Origin: Methylophilaceae bacterium
GTDB taxonomy: Bacteria; Pseudomonadota; Gammaproteobacteria; Burkholderiales; Methylophilaceae
Reading direction: 5' to 3'
Assembly: GCA_026419515.1 (NCBI GenBank)
Contig: JANZZG010000035.1
Span: forward strand, 1 to 44,550
DNA: 44,550 bases
Shown: positions 1 through 9,514 of the stretch, one piece after another
How positions within the stretch are numbered: the first letter of the stretch is position 1
Layout of the letters: every line of letters begins with the position of its first letter
Translations under genes and position numbers: made by a program
Notes under the pieces: model-generated
Told to the model about the DNA's origin: nothing
The model's database searches: none
Seen by the model: only the letters and a program-made list of their open reading frames with translations

Positions 1-66
1 CCAACCTTCATACGCTTCTTCAAACCTCATCTGCCGTAACTCCTGTAGCAACTGCGTCCGTCTCAT
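1..66 (-). CDS. ISNCY-family transposase, first 22 codons only (partial)
   Basis: An ATG at 66 (minus) opens a frame that runs off the window, with residues MRRTQLLQELRQMRFEEAY visible. The 'LLQE-R-MRFEEAY-GW' opening is what I recall from ISNCY-family transposases, just before their helix-turn-helix. A purine-rich AGGAGGTG-like ribosome binding site precedes the start at about 72-80, which supports it. The rest of the gene lies to the left of the window. The matching C-terminus of such a transposase is at the other edge of the window, but it belongs to a different copy or to the same collapsed repeat. Whether this copy is intact cannot be seen. Confidence 0.65.
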   Translation of the reverse strand, partial: MRRTQLLQELRQMRFEEAYEGW

Positions 67-132
67 CCGGCACCTCCTCGGCACCAGTTAAACCGGACAA
101 ACCTCGTGCTACAACTCCGGACAGTTTATTTG
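1..132 (-). mobile_element. End of an ISNCY-type insertion sequence (transposase 5' side), cut by the window edge
   Basis: The minus strand carries a terminal sequence TGTCCGGAGTTGTAGCAC (106-123) that matches 16 of 18 bases of the terminus at 44356-44373. A second TGTCCG lies at base 25 of the terminus, with the same spacing as at the other end. A transposase gene starts just inside at 66 and reads leftward out of the window. The outer limit is uncertain: the shared inverted repeat certainly reaches 123, and a further shared CAAATA word (127-132 here, 44346-44351 there) may be part of the element or of a preferred target. Only about 130 bp are visible, so the family name rests on the transposase N-terminus and on the paired end. 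Confidence 0.7.
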
Positions 133-158
133 CTCTCTACAAGCTCTCTACACCTGCG

Positions 159-187
159 TTGATGGCGTCCAGCCTTTAAGCTAAAAT
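159..187 (+). promoter_or_regulatory. Probable sigma70 promoter of carAB
   Basis: A -35 TTGATG at 159-164 and a -10 TAAAAT at 182-187 are separated by 17 bp. Transcription would start near 194, giving a leader of about 90 nt before the GTG of carA. It lies only about 30 bp inside the IS end, so the IS insertion left the native promoter in place. Just upstream a 9-bp word GCTCTCTAC occurs twice (132-140, 143-151). Confidence 0.6.
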
Positions 188-201
188 TGCAATACTTCGA
201 G

Positions 202-230
202 AGCGGGGCAGGCGGCCAGCCAGCCCCGCT
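202..230 (+). promoter_or_regulatory. GC-rich hairpin in the carA leader, possible attenuator
   Basis: AGCGGGGC (202-209) pairs perfectly with GCCCCGCT (223-230) around a 13-nt loop, about 8 nt after the predicted transcription start. Only TTT follows, so it is a poor intrinsic terminator on its own. It may stabilise the 5' end or take part in pyrimidine/arginine control of carAB; no leader peptide is evident. The hairpin is seen; its role is inference. Confidence 0.4.
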
Positions 231-283
231 TTGCACATCCACATCGCAATACCGTATATGTAACGAACACCAGGGGTCATACC

Positions 284-1417
284 GTGCCACAAAATACGCC
301 CGCCATACTCGTGCTCGCAGATGGAACCGTATTTCGTGGCGTGGCCATTGGCGCTTCCGGCGTGACGGTGGGGGAGGTGGTGTTCAACACCGCGATGACC
401 GGCTACCAGGAAATCCTCACCGACCCCTCCTACACCAAGCAGATCGTCACCCTGACCTACCCACACATCGGCAATGTGGGTGTCAATCCCGAAGATGTGG
501 AGTCGGACAGGGTGTATGCTGCCGGGCTGGTGATCCGCGACCTGCCGTTGCGGGTCAGCAACTGGCGTGCCACACAACCGCTGGGCGAATATCTGCGCGA
601 CCATGACGTGGTCGCCATCGCCGACATCGATACCCGCAAACTGACCCGGATTTTGCGTGAAAAAGGGGCGCAGGCCGGATGCATCATGGCCGGCGATGTC
701 GATGAGACCCAGGCGCTGGAGCTGGCGCGTGGGTTTCCGGGGCTGGCCGGCATGGATCTGGCCAAAGTGGTGAGTACAGCGCAGCCTTACGAATGGACGG
801 AAGGCGAATGGGTCCTGGAAGCGGGCTACGCCCGACCGGCCGCAACGCAATTCAACGTGGTGGCATTCGACTACGGGGTCAAGCGCAACATCTTGCGCAT
901 GTTGGCCTCACGTGGCTGCAGGGTGACCGTGCTGCCAGCCCAGGCGACTGCCGAACAGGCGCTGACGCTGAATCCGGACGGTATCTTCCTGTCCAATGGA
1001 CCGGGGGATCCTGAACCCTGCGATTACGCCATCCGGACCATCCGTACCCTGGTGGAGAAAGGCATCCCGACCTATGGGATCTGCCTCGGCCACCAGTTGC
1101 TGGCGCTGGCCAGCGGTGCCAAGACCGTCAAAATGAAATTCGGCCATCATGGTGCCAACCATCCGGTGCAGGATCTGGATGACAAGCGTGTGTTCATCAC
1201 CAGCCAGAATCACGGCTTCGCGGTGGACGCAGCGACGCTTCCCTGGAATGTTCGTGCCACTCACGTCTCGTTGTTCGATGGCAGCCTGCAGGGCATCGCC
1301 CGCACCGACCAGCCGGCCTTCAGCTTCCAGGGGCACCCGGAGGCAAGCCCCGGGCCGCATGAAATGAGCTATCTATTCGACCGATTCATCGATCTCATGC
1401 GCCAACACAAGCAATAG
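284..1417 (+). CDS. carA: Carbamoyl-phosphate synthase small (glutaminase) subunit
   Basis: CarA hydrolyses glutamine and channels ammonia to CarB for carbamoyl phosphate, the precursor of pyrimidines and arginine. The 377-residue protein has the N-terminal CPSase small domain and a C-terminal class I glutamine amidotransferase domain. The nucleophile Cys267 sits in GICLGHQ, and the partner His and Glu lie in the [10 protein letters not shown] stretch near the C-terminus. The start is GTG at 284, with AGGGG at about 272-276 as ribosome binding site. carB follows after 9 bp, so the two subunits are co-transcribed. Length and motifs are normal for the family. Confidence 0.97.
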   Translation: MPQNTPAILVLADGTVFRGVAIGASGVTVGEVVFNTAMTGYQEILTDPSYTKQIVTLTYPHIGNVGVNPEDVESDRVYAAGLVIRDLPLRVSNWRATQPLGEYLRDHDVVAIADIDTRKLTRILREKGAQAGCIMAGDVDETQALELARGFPGLAGMDLAKVVSTAQPYEWTEGEWVLEAGYARPAATQFNVVAFDYGVKRNILRMLASRGCRVTVLPAQATAEQALTLNPDGIFLSNGPGDPEPCDYAIRTIRTLVEKGIPTYGICLGHQLLALASGAKTVKMKFGHHGANHPVQDLDDKRVFITSQNHGFAVDAATLPWNVRATHVSLFDGSLQGIARTDQPAFSFQGHPEASPGPHEMSYLFDRFIDLMRQHKQ

Positions 1418-1426
1418 GGCCGAGAT

Positions 1427-4400
1427 ATGCCTAAAAGAACCGACATCAAGAGCATCCTCATCATCGGCGCCGGTCCCATCGTCATCGGGCAGGCCTGCGA
1501 GTTCGACTATTCCGGGGCGCAAGCCTGCAAGGCGCTGAAGGAAGAAGGCTACCGTGTCATCCTGGTGAATTCCAATCCCGCCACCATCATGACCGACCCC
1601 GAGATGGCGGATGTCACCTATATCGAACCGGTTACCTGGCAAGTCGTGGCGAAGATCATCGAAATCGAGCGTCCCGATGCATTATTGCCCACCATGGGAG
1701 GACAGACGGCGCTCAACTGCGCGCTCGACCTGGCACGCGAGGGCGTGCTGGAAAAATATGGGGTGGAGCTGATCGGTGCAACCCGTGAAGCGATCGACAA
1801 AGCCGAGGACCGCGAGAAATTCAAGGCGGCGATGACCAAGATCGGGCTCGGTTCGGCGCGTTCTGCCATTGCGCATAGCCTGGAAGAGGCCCTACAGGTG
1901 CAGGCCATGGTGGGGTACCCAGCCATCATTCGACCATCCTTTACGCTGGGGGGAAGCGGTGGTGGTATCGCCTACAACCGTGAAGAGTTTATTGCGATTT
2001 GCGAGCGTGGCTTGGAAGCTTCTCCAACCAAGGAACTGTTGATCGAAGAGTCCTTGCTGGGCTGGAAAGAATTCGAGATGGAGGTGGTGCGTGACCGTAA
2101 GGACAACTGCATCATTGTCTGCTCGATCGAAAATCTGGACCCGATGGGGGTACACACCGGAGATTCCATCACGGTCGCGCCGGCGCAGACATTGACCGAC
2201 AAGGAATATCAGCTCATGCGTGACGCCAGCTTGGCGGTGTTGCGCGAAATCGGGGTGGATACCGGTGGCTCCAACGTACAGTTCGCGATCAACCCCAAGG
2301 ATGGCCGCATGATCGTGATCGAGATGAACCCCCGTGTGTCTCGCTCATCGGCCCTTGCTTCCAAGGCGACTGGATTCCCTATCGCCAAAGTGGCGGCCAA
2401 ACTGGCGGTGGGCTATACCCTGGATGAACTGAAGAATGAGATTACGGGTGGGGCGACCCCGGCTTCGTTCGAGCCTTCCATCGATTATGTAGTCACCAAG
2501 GTGCCGCGTTTCGCTTTCGAAAAATTTCCCCAGGCCGATAATCGTCTGACGACTCAGATGAAATCGGTCGGCGAGGTCATGGCGATTGGTCGCACATTCC
2601 AGGAGTCGTTCCAGAAGGCCCTGCGCGGGCTGGAAGTGGGGGTGGATGGGTTGGATGAAAAGACCACCGACCGCGATTGGATCGAGCGCGAACTGAGCGA
2701 GCCTGGGCCAGAGCGCATCTGGTTCGTAGGCGACGCTTTCCGGATCGGGATGACTGTAGAAGAAGTGCATGAGCATTCCCGGATCGATCCCTGGTTTTTG
2801 GCACAGATCGAAGACATTGTTGCGCGTGAACAAGGATTGCGCGGGCGTACGCTCGACTCTCTGAGCAAGGCAGAGCTGTTCCGACTCAAGCGTTGCGGTT
2901 TTTCCGACCGTCGTCTGGCCAAATTGCTGGGAACCGACCAGCACGCCGTGCGTGCCTACCGTCATGCCCTCAATGTACGTCCAGTCTATAAACGCGTCGA
3001 CACTTGCGCTGCCGAATTTGCCACCTCGACGGCCTACATGTATTCCACGTATGAAGAAGAGTGCGAGGCACAGCCATCCGACCGAAAAAAGATCATGGTC
3101 CTGGGCGGCGGGCCGAACCGCATCGGTCAGGGCATCGAGTTCGATTATTGCTGCGTGCATGCTGCGCTCGCGATGCGGGAAGATGGTTTCGAAACCATCA
3201 TGGTCAACTGCAACCCAGAAACCGTCTCCACCGACTATGACACCTCCGACCGTCTCTATTTCGAGCCACTGACCCTGGAAGACGTACTGGAAATCGTGCA
3301 TCTGGAAAAACCGGCAGGCGTGATCGTGCAGTATGGTGGGCAGACGCCGTTGAAGCTGGCGCGCGACCTGGAAAAGGCGGGGGTGCCCATCATCGGCACC
3401 TCACCCGATGCCATCGACCGTGCCGAGGACCGCGAGCGCTTCCAGCAGTTGCTACACGCGCTAGGCCTCAAGCAACCCCCCAACCGCACTGCCAGAACCG
3501 AGGCGGAGGCGTTGCGGCTTGCCAATGAAATCGGCTATCCGCTGGTGGTGCGCCCGTCGTACGTGCTGGGCGGCCGTGCCATGGAAATCGTGCAGGGACA
3601 GGCCGAACTAGAACGTTACATGCGCGAGGCGGTCAAGGTATCCAACGATTCTCCGGTATTGCTCGACCGCTTCCTCAATGATGCCAAGGAAGTCGACGTG
3701 GACGCCGTCTGCGATGGCGATCAGGTGCTGATCGGCGGCATCATGGAACACGTCGAGCAGGCTGGCGTGCATTCCGGCGATTCGGCCTGCTCGTTGCCGC
3801 CATATTCCCTCCCGGGGGAAATGCAGGATGAGCTGCGCCGGCAAACCGTGGTGATGGCCAAAGCACTGGGCGTGGTCGGCCTGATGAACGTGCAGTTCGC
3901 AATCCAGGGCGAAACCGTCTACGTCCTGGAAGTGAATCCGCGCGCTTCGAGGACGGTGCCTTTCGTCTCCAAGGCGTGTGGTTTACCCTTGGCCAAAATC
4001 GCCGCTCGTTGCATGACGGGACGTAGCTTGAAACAGCAGGGGGTGGAAAAAGAAATCATCCCGCCCTACTTTTCGGTCAAAGAAGCAGTATTCCCATTCA
4101 TCAAGTTTCCTGGTGTGGATACCATCCTTGGGCCGGAAATGAAATCCACCGGCGAGGTGATGGGAGTGGGCAATACTTTTGCCGAGGCTTTCGTCAAATC
4201 GCAACTGGGCGCAGGGACCAAGTTGCCGACCGGGGGGCGCGCCTTCATTAGTGTGCGCCGCGAGGATCGAGAACGTGTCGTTGAAATCGCCCGGTCTTTG
4301 GTGGAGCTGGGATTCCAGTTGGTGGCGACGCGGGGCACCGCGTTGGCCTTGCAAGCCGCGGGCCTTGAAGTCACGCCGGTGAACAAAGTTACCGAAGGGC

Positions 4401-4630
4401 GTCCACATATTGTGGACATGATCAAGAATGGCGAAATCAACTTCATCGTCAATGTGGTCGAGGACAAGCGCGCGGTGCAGGATTCCTACGCCATTCGTCG
4501 TAATGCCCTGCAGCAGAAGATCACCTACTACACCACGCTGGCCGGCGCCAAAGCAGCCTGTGCCGGAATGCGGCATATGCGCGAACTGGGGGTGGAGTCA
4601 CTGCAGCGCTTGCATCGCAAACTGGCGTAA
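1427..4630 (+). CDS. carB: Carbamoyl-phosphate synthase large subunit
   Basis: This is the synthetase subunit, which makes carbamoyl phosphate from bicarbonate, ammonia and two ATP. The 1067 residues fit the usual two homologous ATP-grasp halves (about 1-400 and 550-935), an oligomerisation region between them, and a C-terminal MGS-like regulatory domain (about 936-1067). Both halves open with the expected GxGP..IGQ...FDY nucleotide-site motif (near residues 14-28 and 563-577). The C-terminal domain is where UMP, IMP and ornithine act in characterised enzymes, so allosteric control is likely. It sits 9 bp after carA and is followed by an intrinsic terminator at 4651. Confidence 0.97.
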   Translation: MPKRTDIKSILIIGAGPIVIGQACEFDYSGAQACKALKEEGYRVILVNSNPATIMTDPEMADVTYIEPVTWQVVAKIIEIERPDALLPTMGGQTALNCALDLAREGVLEKYGVELIGATREAIDKAEDREKFKAAMTKIGLGSARSAIAHSLEEALQVQAMVGYPAIIRPSFTLGGSGGGIAYNREEFIAICERGLEASPTKELLIEESLLGWKEFEMEVVRDRKDNCIIVCSIENLDPMGVHTGDSITVAPAQTLTDKEYQLMRDASLAVLREIGVDTGGSNVQFAINPKDGRMIVIEMNPRVSRSSALASKATGFPIAKVAAKLAVGYTLDELKNEITGGATPASFEPSIDYVVTKVPRFAFEKFPQADNRLTTQMKSVGEVMAIGRTFQESFQKALRGLEVGVDGLDEKTTDRDWIERELSEPGPERIWFVGDAFRIGMTVEEVHEHSRIDPWFLAQIEDIVAREQGLRGRTLDSLSKAELFRLKRCGFSDRRLAKLLGTDQHAVRAYRHALNVRPVYKRVDTCAAEFATSTAYMYSTYEEECEAQPSDRKKIMVLGGGPNRIGQGIEFDYCCVHAALAMREDGFETIMVNCNPETVSTDYDTSDRLYFEPLTLEDVLEIVHLEKPAGVIVQYGGQTPLKLARDLEKAGVPIIGTSPDAIDRAEDRERFQQLLHALGLKQPPNRTARTEAEALRLANEIGYPLVVRPSYVLGGRAMEIVQGQAELERYMREAVKVSNDSPVLLDRFLNDAKEVDVDAVCDGDQVLIGGIMEHVEQAGVHSGDSACSLPPYSLPGEMQDELRRQTVVMAKALGVVGLMNVQFAIQGETVYVLEVNPRASRTVPFVSKACGLPLAKIAARCMTGRSLKQQGVEKEIIPPYFSVKEAVFPFIKFPGVDTILGPEMKSTGEVMGVGNTFAEAFVKSQLGAGTKLPTGGRAFISVRREDRERVVEIARSLVELGFQLVATRGTALALQAAGLEVTPVNKVTEGRPHIVDMIKNGEINFIVNVVEDKRAVQDSYAIRRNALQQKITYYTTLAGAKAACAGMRHMRELGVESLQRLHRKLA

Positions 4631-4650
4631 CGCTATCATTCGGGCCATCT

Positions 4651-4687
4651 GAAACCACGTCGGGATTCCGGTGTGGTTTCGTTTTTT
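4651..4687 (+). terminator. Intrinsic terminator after carB
   Basis: GAAACCAC (4651-4658) pairs with GTGGTTTC (4673-4680). The inner bases continue the stem with CGG/CCG around a GATT loop, and GTTTTTTG follows at once. This is a textbook Rho-independent terminator. It stands only 16 nt before the greA start codon. Confidence 0.85.
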
Positions 4688-4703
4688 GTGAGGGACACGA
4701 GAC

Positions 4704-5180
4704 GTGACCAAAATTCCATTGACTGTCAAAGGTGCAGAACAACTGAAAGCAGAGCTCCATCATCTGAAGAGTGTGGAGCGTCCGAAGGTGATTGCCGCCA
4801 TCGCTGAGGCGCGTTCGCATGGTGACTTGTCGGAAAACGCCGAGTATGATGCTGCCAAAGAGCGGCAAAGTTTCATCGAAGGACGCATCGCCGAGTTGGA
4901 AAGCAAGCTGGCCAATGCGCAGATCATCGACCCGGCACAACTCGATGCCGATGGGCGCTGTGTGTTTGGCGCCACCGTCGACTTGGAAGACCTCGAAACC
5001 GGGGATTGCGTGACTTACCAGATCGTGGGCGATGATGAAGCCGATATCAAACATGGCAAAATTTCCATCAGCTCGCCGATTGCACGTGCCCTGATCGGCA
5101 AATACGCGGGCGAAGTGGCGGATGTGCAAGCCCCGGGGGGGGTGCGTCACTATGAAGTACTGGATGTGAAATACATTTGA
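4704..5180 (+). CDS. greA: Transcription elongation factor GreA
   Basis: GreA enters the RNA polymerase secondary channel and stimulates cleavage of backtracked transcripts. The protein has 158 residues, the normal length, with an N-terminal coiled coil (about 1-75) and a C-terminal FKBP-like domain. The acidic tip motif [12 protein letters not shown], which positions the catalytic metal, is present near residue 40. The start is GTG at 4704 with AGGGACA (4691-4697) upstream. The gene lies right behind the carB terminator with no room for a promoter in the gap, so it depends on read-through or on a promoter inside carB. Confidence 0.96.
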   Translation: MTKIPLTVKGAEQLKAELHHLKSVERPKVIAAIAEARSHGDLSENAEYDAAKERQSFIEGRIAELESKLANAQIIDPAQLDADGRCVFGATVDLEDLETGDCVTYQIVGDDEADIKHGKISISSPIARALIGKYAGEVADVQAPGGVRHYEVLDVKYI

Positions 5181-5184
5181 TGAG

Positions 5185-5634
5185 ATGTCCCGACTTGCTG
5201 ATCATCTTGCCGTGCTTCTGATGACCGCTTGGGTGGGTGGGCTGTGGGCCATAGGCTACCTGGCCGCCCCAGTGTTGTTTCATACCCTGGATGACCGGCA
5301 ACTGGCGGGGGTGTTGGCAGGCAAAATGTTTGCGTGGATTGCCTACTTTGGCGTGTTTTGCGCGTTTTATCTGCTGATACACCGCATCGTCAGTGATGGA
5401 ACGCGGGCGCTCAGGCAAGGATGTTTCTGGGTGATAATGGGGATGCTGTTACTGACCTTGGCAGGCCAATTCGGTATCCAACCCGTGCTGGCGCAGCTCA
5501 AGGTGGAGGCGGGGGCGATGGATGTGATGCAGAGTGTGTTTGCCGACCGTTTCCGTACTTGGCATGGCGTGGCAAGCATTGGCTATTTGATCGAGAGTCT
5601 GCTGGGCGTGGTGTTGGTCCTGAAATTCCGTTAG
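5185..5634 (+). CDS. DUF4149 integral membrane protein
   Basis: This is a 149-residue protein with about four hydrophobic segments (roughly 6-30, 45-70, 80-100 and 125-148). The opening 'AVLLMTAWVGGLWAIGYLAAP' type helix resembles DUF4149 proteins, which in beta- and gammaproteobacteria are commonly found between greA and yhbY. No biochemical function is known to me. It begins 4 bp after the greA stop, so it is likely co-transcribed and possibly translationally coupled. The next gene, yhbY, points the other way and its stop codon overlaps this gene's stop region (5631-5634). Confidence 0.8.
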   Translation: MSRLADHLAVLLMTAWVGGLWAIGYLAAPVLFHTLDDRQLAGVLAGKMFAWIAYFGVFCAFYLLIHRIVSDGTRALRQGCFWVIMGMLLLTLAGQFGIQPVLAQLKVEAGAMDVMQSVFADRFRTWHGVASIGYLIESLLGVVLVLKFR

Positions 5635-5930
5635 TTTTGGGGCAAGACGATTTTGGGTTTTTTTGCCGGACGATAGATCACGAGCTGCCTGCCGATGTGA
5701 TGAATGGGGGCGGCATCCAGTTTCTCACAAATGTCATACAGCATGTTGACCCGTGCCGTACGGGAATCGCCCATCACCTTGATTTTGATCAGCTCATGCG
5801 CATCCAGATTGCGATTGATTTCGTTGAGCACGGCCTGTGTCAGGCCGTTGTGGCCGATCATCACGACCGGGCTAAGCCCATGGCTGGCAGAGCGCAAGAA
5901 GCGCACCTGTCTGGAGCTGAGAGCTGGCAT
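5631..5930 (-). CDS. yhbY: YhbY-type RNA-binding protein (CRM domain)
   Basis: YhbY binds pre-50S ribosomal particles and takes part in large-subunit assembly. The frame is open further upstream (to 6053), but the conserved domain starts at 'SSRQVRFLRSASHGLSP', so I place the start at the ATG at 5930, giving 99 residues, the normal family size. The KH-like GxxG loop appears in 'IGHNGLT', followed by the 'HELIKIKVMGD' strand typical of CRM domains. The ribosome binding site is weak, so an upstream start at 5972 or 6053 cannot be excluded. It is transcribed away from rlmE, another ribosome assembly gene, with a shared intergenic region. Confidence 0.9.
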   Translation of the reverse strand: MPALSSRQVRFLRSASHGLSPVVMIGHNGLTQAVLNEINRNLDAHELIKIKVMGDSRTARVNMLYDICEKLDAAPIHHIGRQLVIYRPAKKPKIVLPQN

Positions 5931-6078
5931 AGGTATCTGCGTCGAGGATTGCAGCCCTGTGAAACTGGCCATGCCACATGCTTTAATCCATCGACTCGAT
6001 GCGCTTGGGTGCTTCACGAGCCTGGCATTCCATGGCTGCGCGTTACGTTTCACGAAAGGCTTTGTTTCATTCTAGCAA

Positions 6079-6711
6079 ATGAGGCGTAACCGTACCAGCA
6101 AAGCCTGGCTGCATAAGCATCTGAACGATCCTTTCGTCAGGCGCGCCAATCGAGAGGGGTATCGATCGCGGGCCGCTTACAAATTGATGGAATTGGACGA
6201 CAAGTACCGTTTGATTCGTCCTGGCATGACTGTGGTCGATTTGGGTGCGGCACCCGGCAGTTGGTCCCAGGTGGTCATCGAGCGACTCGAGGGACGGGGG
6301 CGGGTCATCGCCTTGGATTTGCTTGAGATGCGCCCCATCCCAGGGGTGGAGTTGATTCGGGGTGATTTCACGGAACAGGCGGTGCTGGCTCAACTGGAAG
6401 CCAAGCTAGGCGACATGCCGGTGGATCTCGTGATTTGCGACATGGCGCCCAACATCAGTGGAGTGGGGGTGACCGATCAGGCACGTGCAATGGCGTTGGC
6501 TGAACTCTCGGTCGAATTTGCCCTCCAATGGCTGAAAGCAGGCGGAAGTTTCGTGGTCAAGGTGTTCATGGGCCATGGATTCGATGAATTGGTCAAGCGT
6601 ATGCGTCCCGAGTTTGACAAGGTGGTCATCCATAAGCCCAAGGCATCTCGTGATCGCAGTAGCGAAACCTATTTGTTGGGAATGAACCGCAACAAGGCTC
6701 AAACGGTTTAG
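6079..6711 (+). CDS. rlmE: 23S rRNA 2'-O-ribose methyltransferase RlmE (FtsJ/RrmJ)
   Basis: RlmE methylates the ribose of a uridine in the peptidyl-transferase A-loop (U2552 in E. coli) late in 50S maturation, using S-adenosylmethionine. The 210-residue protein shows the SAM-binding motif '[14 protein letters not shown]' (about 53-66), the '[10 protein letters not shown]' motif with the catalytic Asp, and 'GGSFVVKVF' with the catalytic Lys. Length matches the E. coli protein (209). ftsH follows after 33 bp in the same orientation, the arrangement seen in E. coli (rrmJ-ftsH), so the two are probably one operon. Confidence 0.96.
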   Translation: MRRNRTSKAWLHKHLNDPFVRRANREGYRSRAAYKLMELDDKYRLIRPGMTVVDLGAAPGSWSQVVIERLEGRGRVIALDLLEMRPIPGVELIRGDFTEQAVLAQLEAKLGDMPVDLVICDMAPNISGVGVTDQARAMALAELSVEFALQWLKAGGSFVVKVFMGHGFDELVKRMRPEFDKVVIHKPKASRDRSSETYLLGMNRNKAQTV

Positions 6712-6744
6712 AATGGAGTTTATTTTTTCCGAGGTCAGGTAACC

Positions 6745-8637
6745 TTGAACAACATCCTCAAAAACATCATGATTTGGCTTCTGGTCGCGCTGGTGCTGAT
6801 GACCGTGTTCAACCAGTTTGGCATCAAGCAGACCATGGACAGCCAGATCGTCTATTCGCAATTCATCGAAGAGGTCAAACGGCACAATGTGGCCCGCGTG
6901 TCCATCGAAGGCCATGTGGTACGCGGCATCACCAACGATGGTAAGCGTTTCACGACTTATACGCCATCCGACCCGTGGATGATTTCGGATCTGCTCAAGC
7001 ATGGCGTGGTCGTGGAAGCCAAGCCGCAGGAAGAGCCTTCCATGCTGATGAACATTTTCGTTTCGTGGTTCCCGATGCTATTGCTGATCGGCGTCTGGAT
7101 TTTCTTCATGCGTCAAATGCAAGGAGGAGGGCGTGGTGGGGCTTTCTCCTTTGGTAAGAGCCGGGCGCGTATGCTGGATGAGGACAGCAATCCGGTGACT
7201 TTCGCCGACGTTGCTGGTTGTGACGAGGCCAAAGAAGAAGTGGCCGAGCTGGTGGAGTTTCTGCGCGATCCATCCAAATTCCAGAAATTGGGTGGACGAA
7301 TCCCACGGGGGGTACTGATGGTCGGCAGTCCTGGCACTGGCAAGACTTTACTGGCGCGTGCCATCGCAGGGGAGGCCAAAGTACCGTTCTTTAGCATCTC
7401 GGGGTCCGATTTCGTCGAAATGTTCGTGGGGGTGGGCGCAGCACGTGTGCGCGACATGTTCGAGCAGGCCAAGAAGAATGCGCCATGCATCGTATTCATC
7501 GACGAGATCGATGCGGTCGGCCGGCAGCGCGGTGCCGGCCTGGGGGGCGGTAACGACGAGCGTGAGCAGACGCTGAACCAGCTGCTGGTGGAAATGGATG
7601 GTTTCGAAAGCAATGCCGGCGTGATCGTGATTGCGGCCACGAATCGGCCGGATGTTCTGGACCCGGCATTGTTGCGTCCCGGGCGTTTCGACCGCCAGGT
7701 CGTGGTGCCATTGCCCGACATTCGTGGGCGGGAGCAGATTCTGCTCGTGCACATGCGCAAGGTGCCGCTCGATCCCAACGTCAGAGCCGACATCATTGCA
7801 CGCGGCACGCCAGGATTTTCGGGAGCGGATCTCGCCAACCTGGTGAACGAGGCTGCATTGTTCGCGGCGCGCGCGAATAAGCGCGTGGTGGACATGGAAG
7901 ATTTCGAACGCGCCAAGGACAAGATCATGATGGGGACCGAGCGCCGCAGCATGGTGATGAGCGAGGAAGAGCGTCGCAATACGGCTTATCACGAAGCCGG
8001 TCATGCCGTGGTGGCCAAGCTGTTGCCTAAGTCCGACCCAGTACACAAGGTCACCATCATTCCGCGCGGCCGTGCGCTGGGTGTGACCATGCAGTTGCCG
8101 GAGGAGGACCGCTACGCCTATGACCGCGAGTTTCTTTTGAATCGCATCGCCATCATGTTTGGGGGACGGGTTGCGGAAGAACTGTTCATGCATCAGATGA
8201 CGACGGGCGCTGCCAATGATTTCGAGCGCGCTACCCAGCTGGCGCGTGACATGGTGACGCGTTATGGTATGTCCGAAGCACTGGGTCCCATGGTGTATGG
8301 CGAAAATGAGGGCGAGGTATTTCTCGGTCGCTCGATTACGACACACCGGAACTTGTCCGAGGCGACCATGCAGAAGGTCGACGCCGAAATCCGTCGGATC
8401 ATCGATGAACAGTACCAGCTCGCACGCAAGCTACTGGAAGAAAACCGCGACAAGGTTGAAGCGCTGGCGAACGCCTTGCTGGAATGGGAGACTTTGGACG
8501 CCGAGCAGATCGACGATATCATGGCAGGTCGGCCGCCTCGTCCTCCCAAGCCCAGCCAAAGTGCATCCGGGGCCACGCGCGAAGGGAGCGAATCGTCCTC
8601 GACTGCGCCGTCCACGCGGCCAGTCCAGGAAACCTGA
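6745..8637 (+). CDS. ftsH: ATP-dependent zinc metalloprotease FtsH
   Basis: FtsH is a membrane-anchored AAA+ protease that degrades misfolded membrane proteins and regulators such as LpxC. Two N-terminal transmembrane helices (about 7-23 and 105-122) flank a periplasmic domain. The AAA+ module has Walker A GSPGTGKT (194-201) and Walker B '[12 protein letters not shown]', followed by the arginine fingers near 'RPGRFDR'. The zinc site HEAGH is at 416-420. The tail from about 590 is Pro/Ser-rich and disordered. The start is TTG at 6745 with AGGT upstream. Walker A has Ser where most FtsH proteins have Pro. A small hairpin follows, then folP. Confidence 0.97.
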   Translation: MNNILKNIMIWLLVALVLMTVFNQFGIKQTMDSQIVYSQFIEEVKRHNVARVSIEGHVVRGITNDGKRFTTYTPSDPWMISDLLKHGVVVEAKPQEEPSMLMNIFVSWFPMLLLIGVWIFFMRQMQGGGRGGAFSFGKSRARMLDEDSNPVTFADVAGCDEAKEEVAELVEFLRDPSKFQKLGGRIPRGVLMVGSPGTGKTLLARAIAGEAKVPFFSISGSDFVEMFVGVGAARVRDMFEQAKKNAPCIVFIDEIDAVGRQRGAGLGGGNDEREQTLNQLLVEMDGFESNAGVIVIAATNRPDVLDPALLRPGRFDRQVVVPLPDIRGREQILLVHMRKVPLDPNVRADIIARGTPGFSGADLANLVNEAALFAARANKRVVDMEDFERAKDKIMMGTERRSMVMSEEERRNTAYHEAGHAVVAKLLPKSDPVHKVTIIPRGRALGVTMQLPEEDRYAYDREFLLNRIAIMFGGRVAEELFMHQMTTGAANDFERATQLARDMVTRYGMSEALGPMVYGENEGEVFLGRSITTHRNLSEATMQKVDAEIRRIIDEQYQLARKLLEENRDKVEALANALLEWETLDAEQIDDIMAGRPPRPPKPSQSASGATREGSESSSTAPSTRPVQET

Positions 8638-8645
8638 CAACTTCG

Positions 8646-8664
8646 GGGGCTTGCTGGAAGCCCC
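8646..8664 (+). terminator. Hairpin between ftsH and folP, weak terminator or processing site
   Basis: GGGGCTT (8646-8652) and AAGCCCC (8658-8664) form a perfect 7-bp stem with a 5-nt loop, 9 nt after the ftsH stop. No U-tract follows, so it is more likely to stabilise the upstream mRNA or to cause partial termination than to end the operon. Confidence 0.4.
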
Positions 8665-8686
8665 TGATTGCATTTCTTGGCCCGAG

Positions 8687-9514
8687 ATGTTTTTTTCCTG
8701 TGGTGCGCATACTCTGGATTTGACGCGCCCCCGTGTCATGGGGATTGTCAATGTCACACCGGATTCCTTCTCCGATGGTGGTCGATATGCCACGACTGAA
8801 CTGGCGATTGCGCACGGCCTGGAGCTGGTGGCGCAGGGCGCGGATATGCTGGACGTGGGCGGCGAATCCACCCGCCCGGGGGCCGTTCCGGTTCCACTGG
8901 AAGAAGAATTGCGGCGCATCCTGCCTGTGGTCGAGGCGCTGGTCAGCCAGGCAGGCGTGCCCATTTCGGTCGATACCTACAAGCCTGAGGTCATGCGCGC
9001 CGCACTTGCGGCGGGGGCTTCCATGATCAACGATGTCTATGCACTGCGACAGCCGGGGGCCTTGGAAGTCGTTGCGGCGAGTCGAGCGGGAGTGTGTCTG
9101 ATGCATATGCGTGGCACGCCGCAGACCATGCAGCTTGATCCGCACTATGACGATGTGGTGAGCGAGGTACGGGATTTCCTGATGGAACGTGTGGCAGCTT
9201 GCGCGGCTCTTGGCATCGGTCGTGATCGTATCGTGATCGACCCGGGGTTCGGGTTTGGGAAACGTCGTGAACACAATCTTGCCCTGTTGCGTGAGCTTGG
9301 GAGTTTGTGCGCTTTGGGGCCGCCAGTGCTGGTCGGATTGTCGCGCAAGTCGGTGCTGGGACAGGTGACCGGCAATGATGTCGATGGCCGGTTGCACGCC
9401 AGTCTTGCCGCAGCCGTGCTGGCGGCCGTGAAAGGCGCTAGAATCCTGCGCGTGCACGACGTCAGGGCGACGGTCGATGCGATCAAGGTGTTGAACGCAG
9501 TGGAACAACCATGA
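8687..9514 (+). CDS. folP: Dihydropteroate synthase
   Basis: FolP condenses p-aminobenzoate with dihydropterin pyrophosphate in folate synthesis and is the sulfonamide target. The TIM-barrel motifs are all present: '[15 protein letters not shown]' near residue 18, '[11 protein letters not shown]', and 'DPGFGFGKR'. I chose the ATG at 8687, which gives 275 residues, the family size. The frame stays open further upstream inside ftsH, but that part is out of frame with ftsH and not conserved-looking. The stop overlaps the glmM start as ATGA, so folP and glmM are translationally coupled, as in many proteobacteria. Confidence 0.95.
   Translation: MFFSCGAHTLDLTRPRVMGIVNVTPDSFSDGGRYATTELAIAHGLELVAQGADMLDVGGESTRPGAVPVPLEEELRRILPVVEALVSQAGVPISVDTYKPEVMRAALAAGASMINDVYALRQPGALEVVAASRAGVCLMHMRGTPQTMQLDPHYDDVVSEVRDFLMERVAACAALGIGRDRIVIDPGFGFGKRREHNLALLRELGSLCALGPPVLVGLSRKSVLGQVTGNDVDGRLHASLAAAVLAAVKGARILRVHDVRATVDAIKVLNAVEQP

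Noticed and set aside
8264-8686. Upstream extension of the folP frame inside ftsH
   Set aside because: It overlaps the conserved C-terminal part of ftsH in another frame and shows no dihydropteroate synthase sequence; family length fits the start at 8687.
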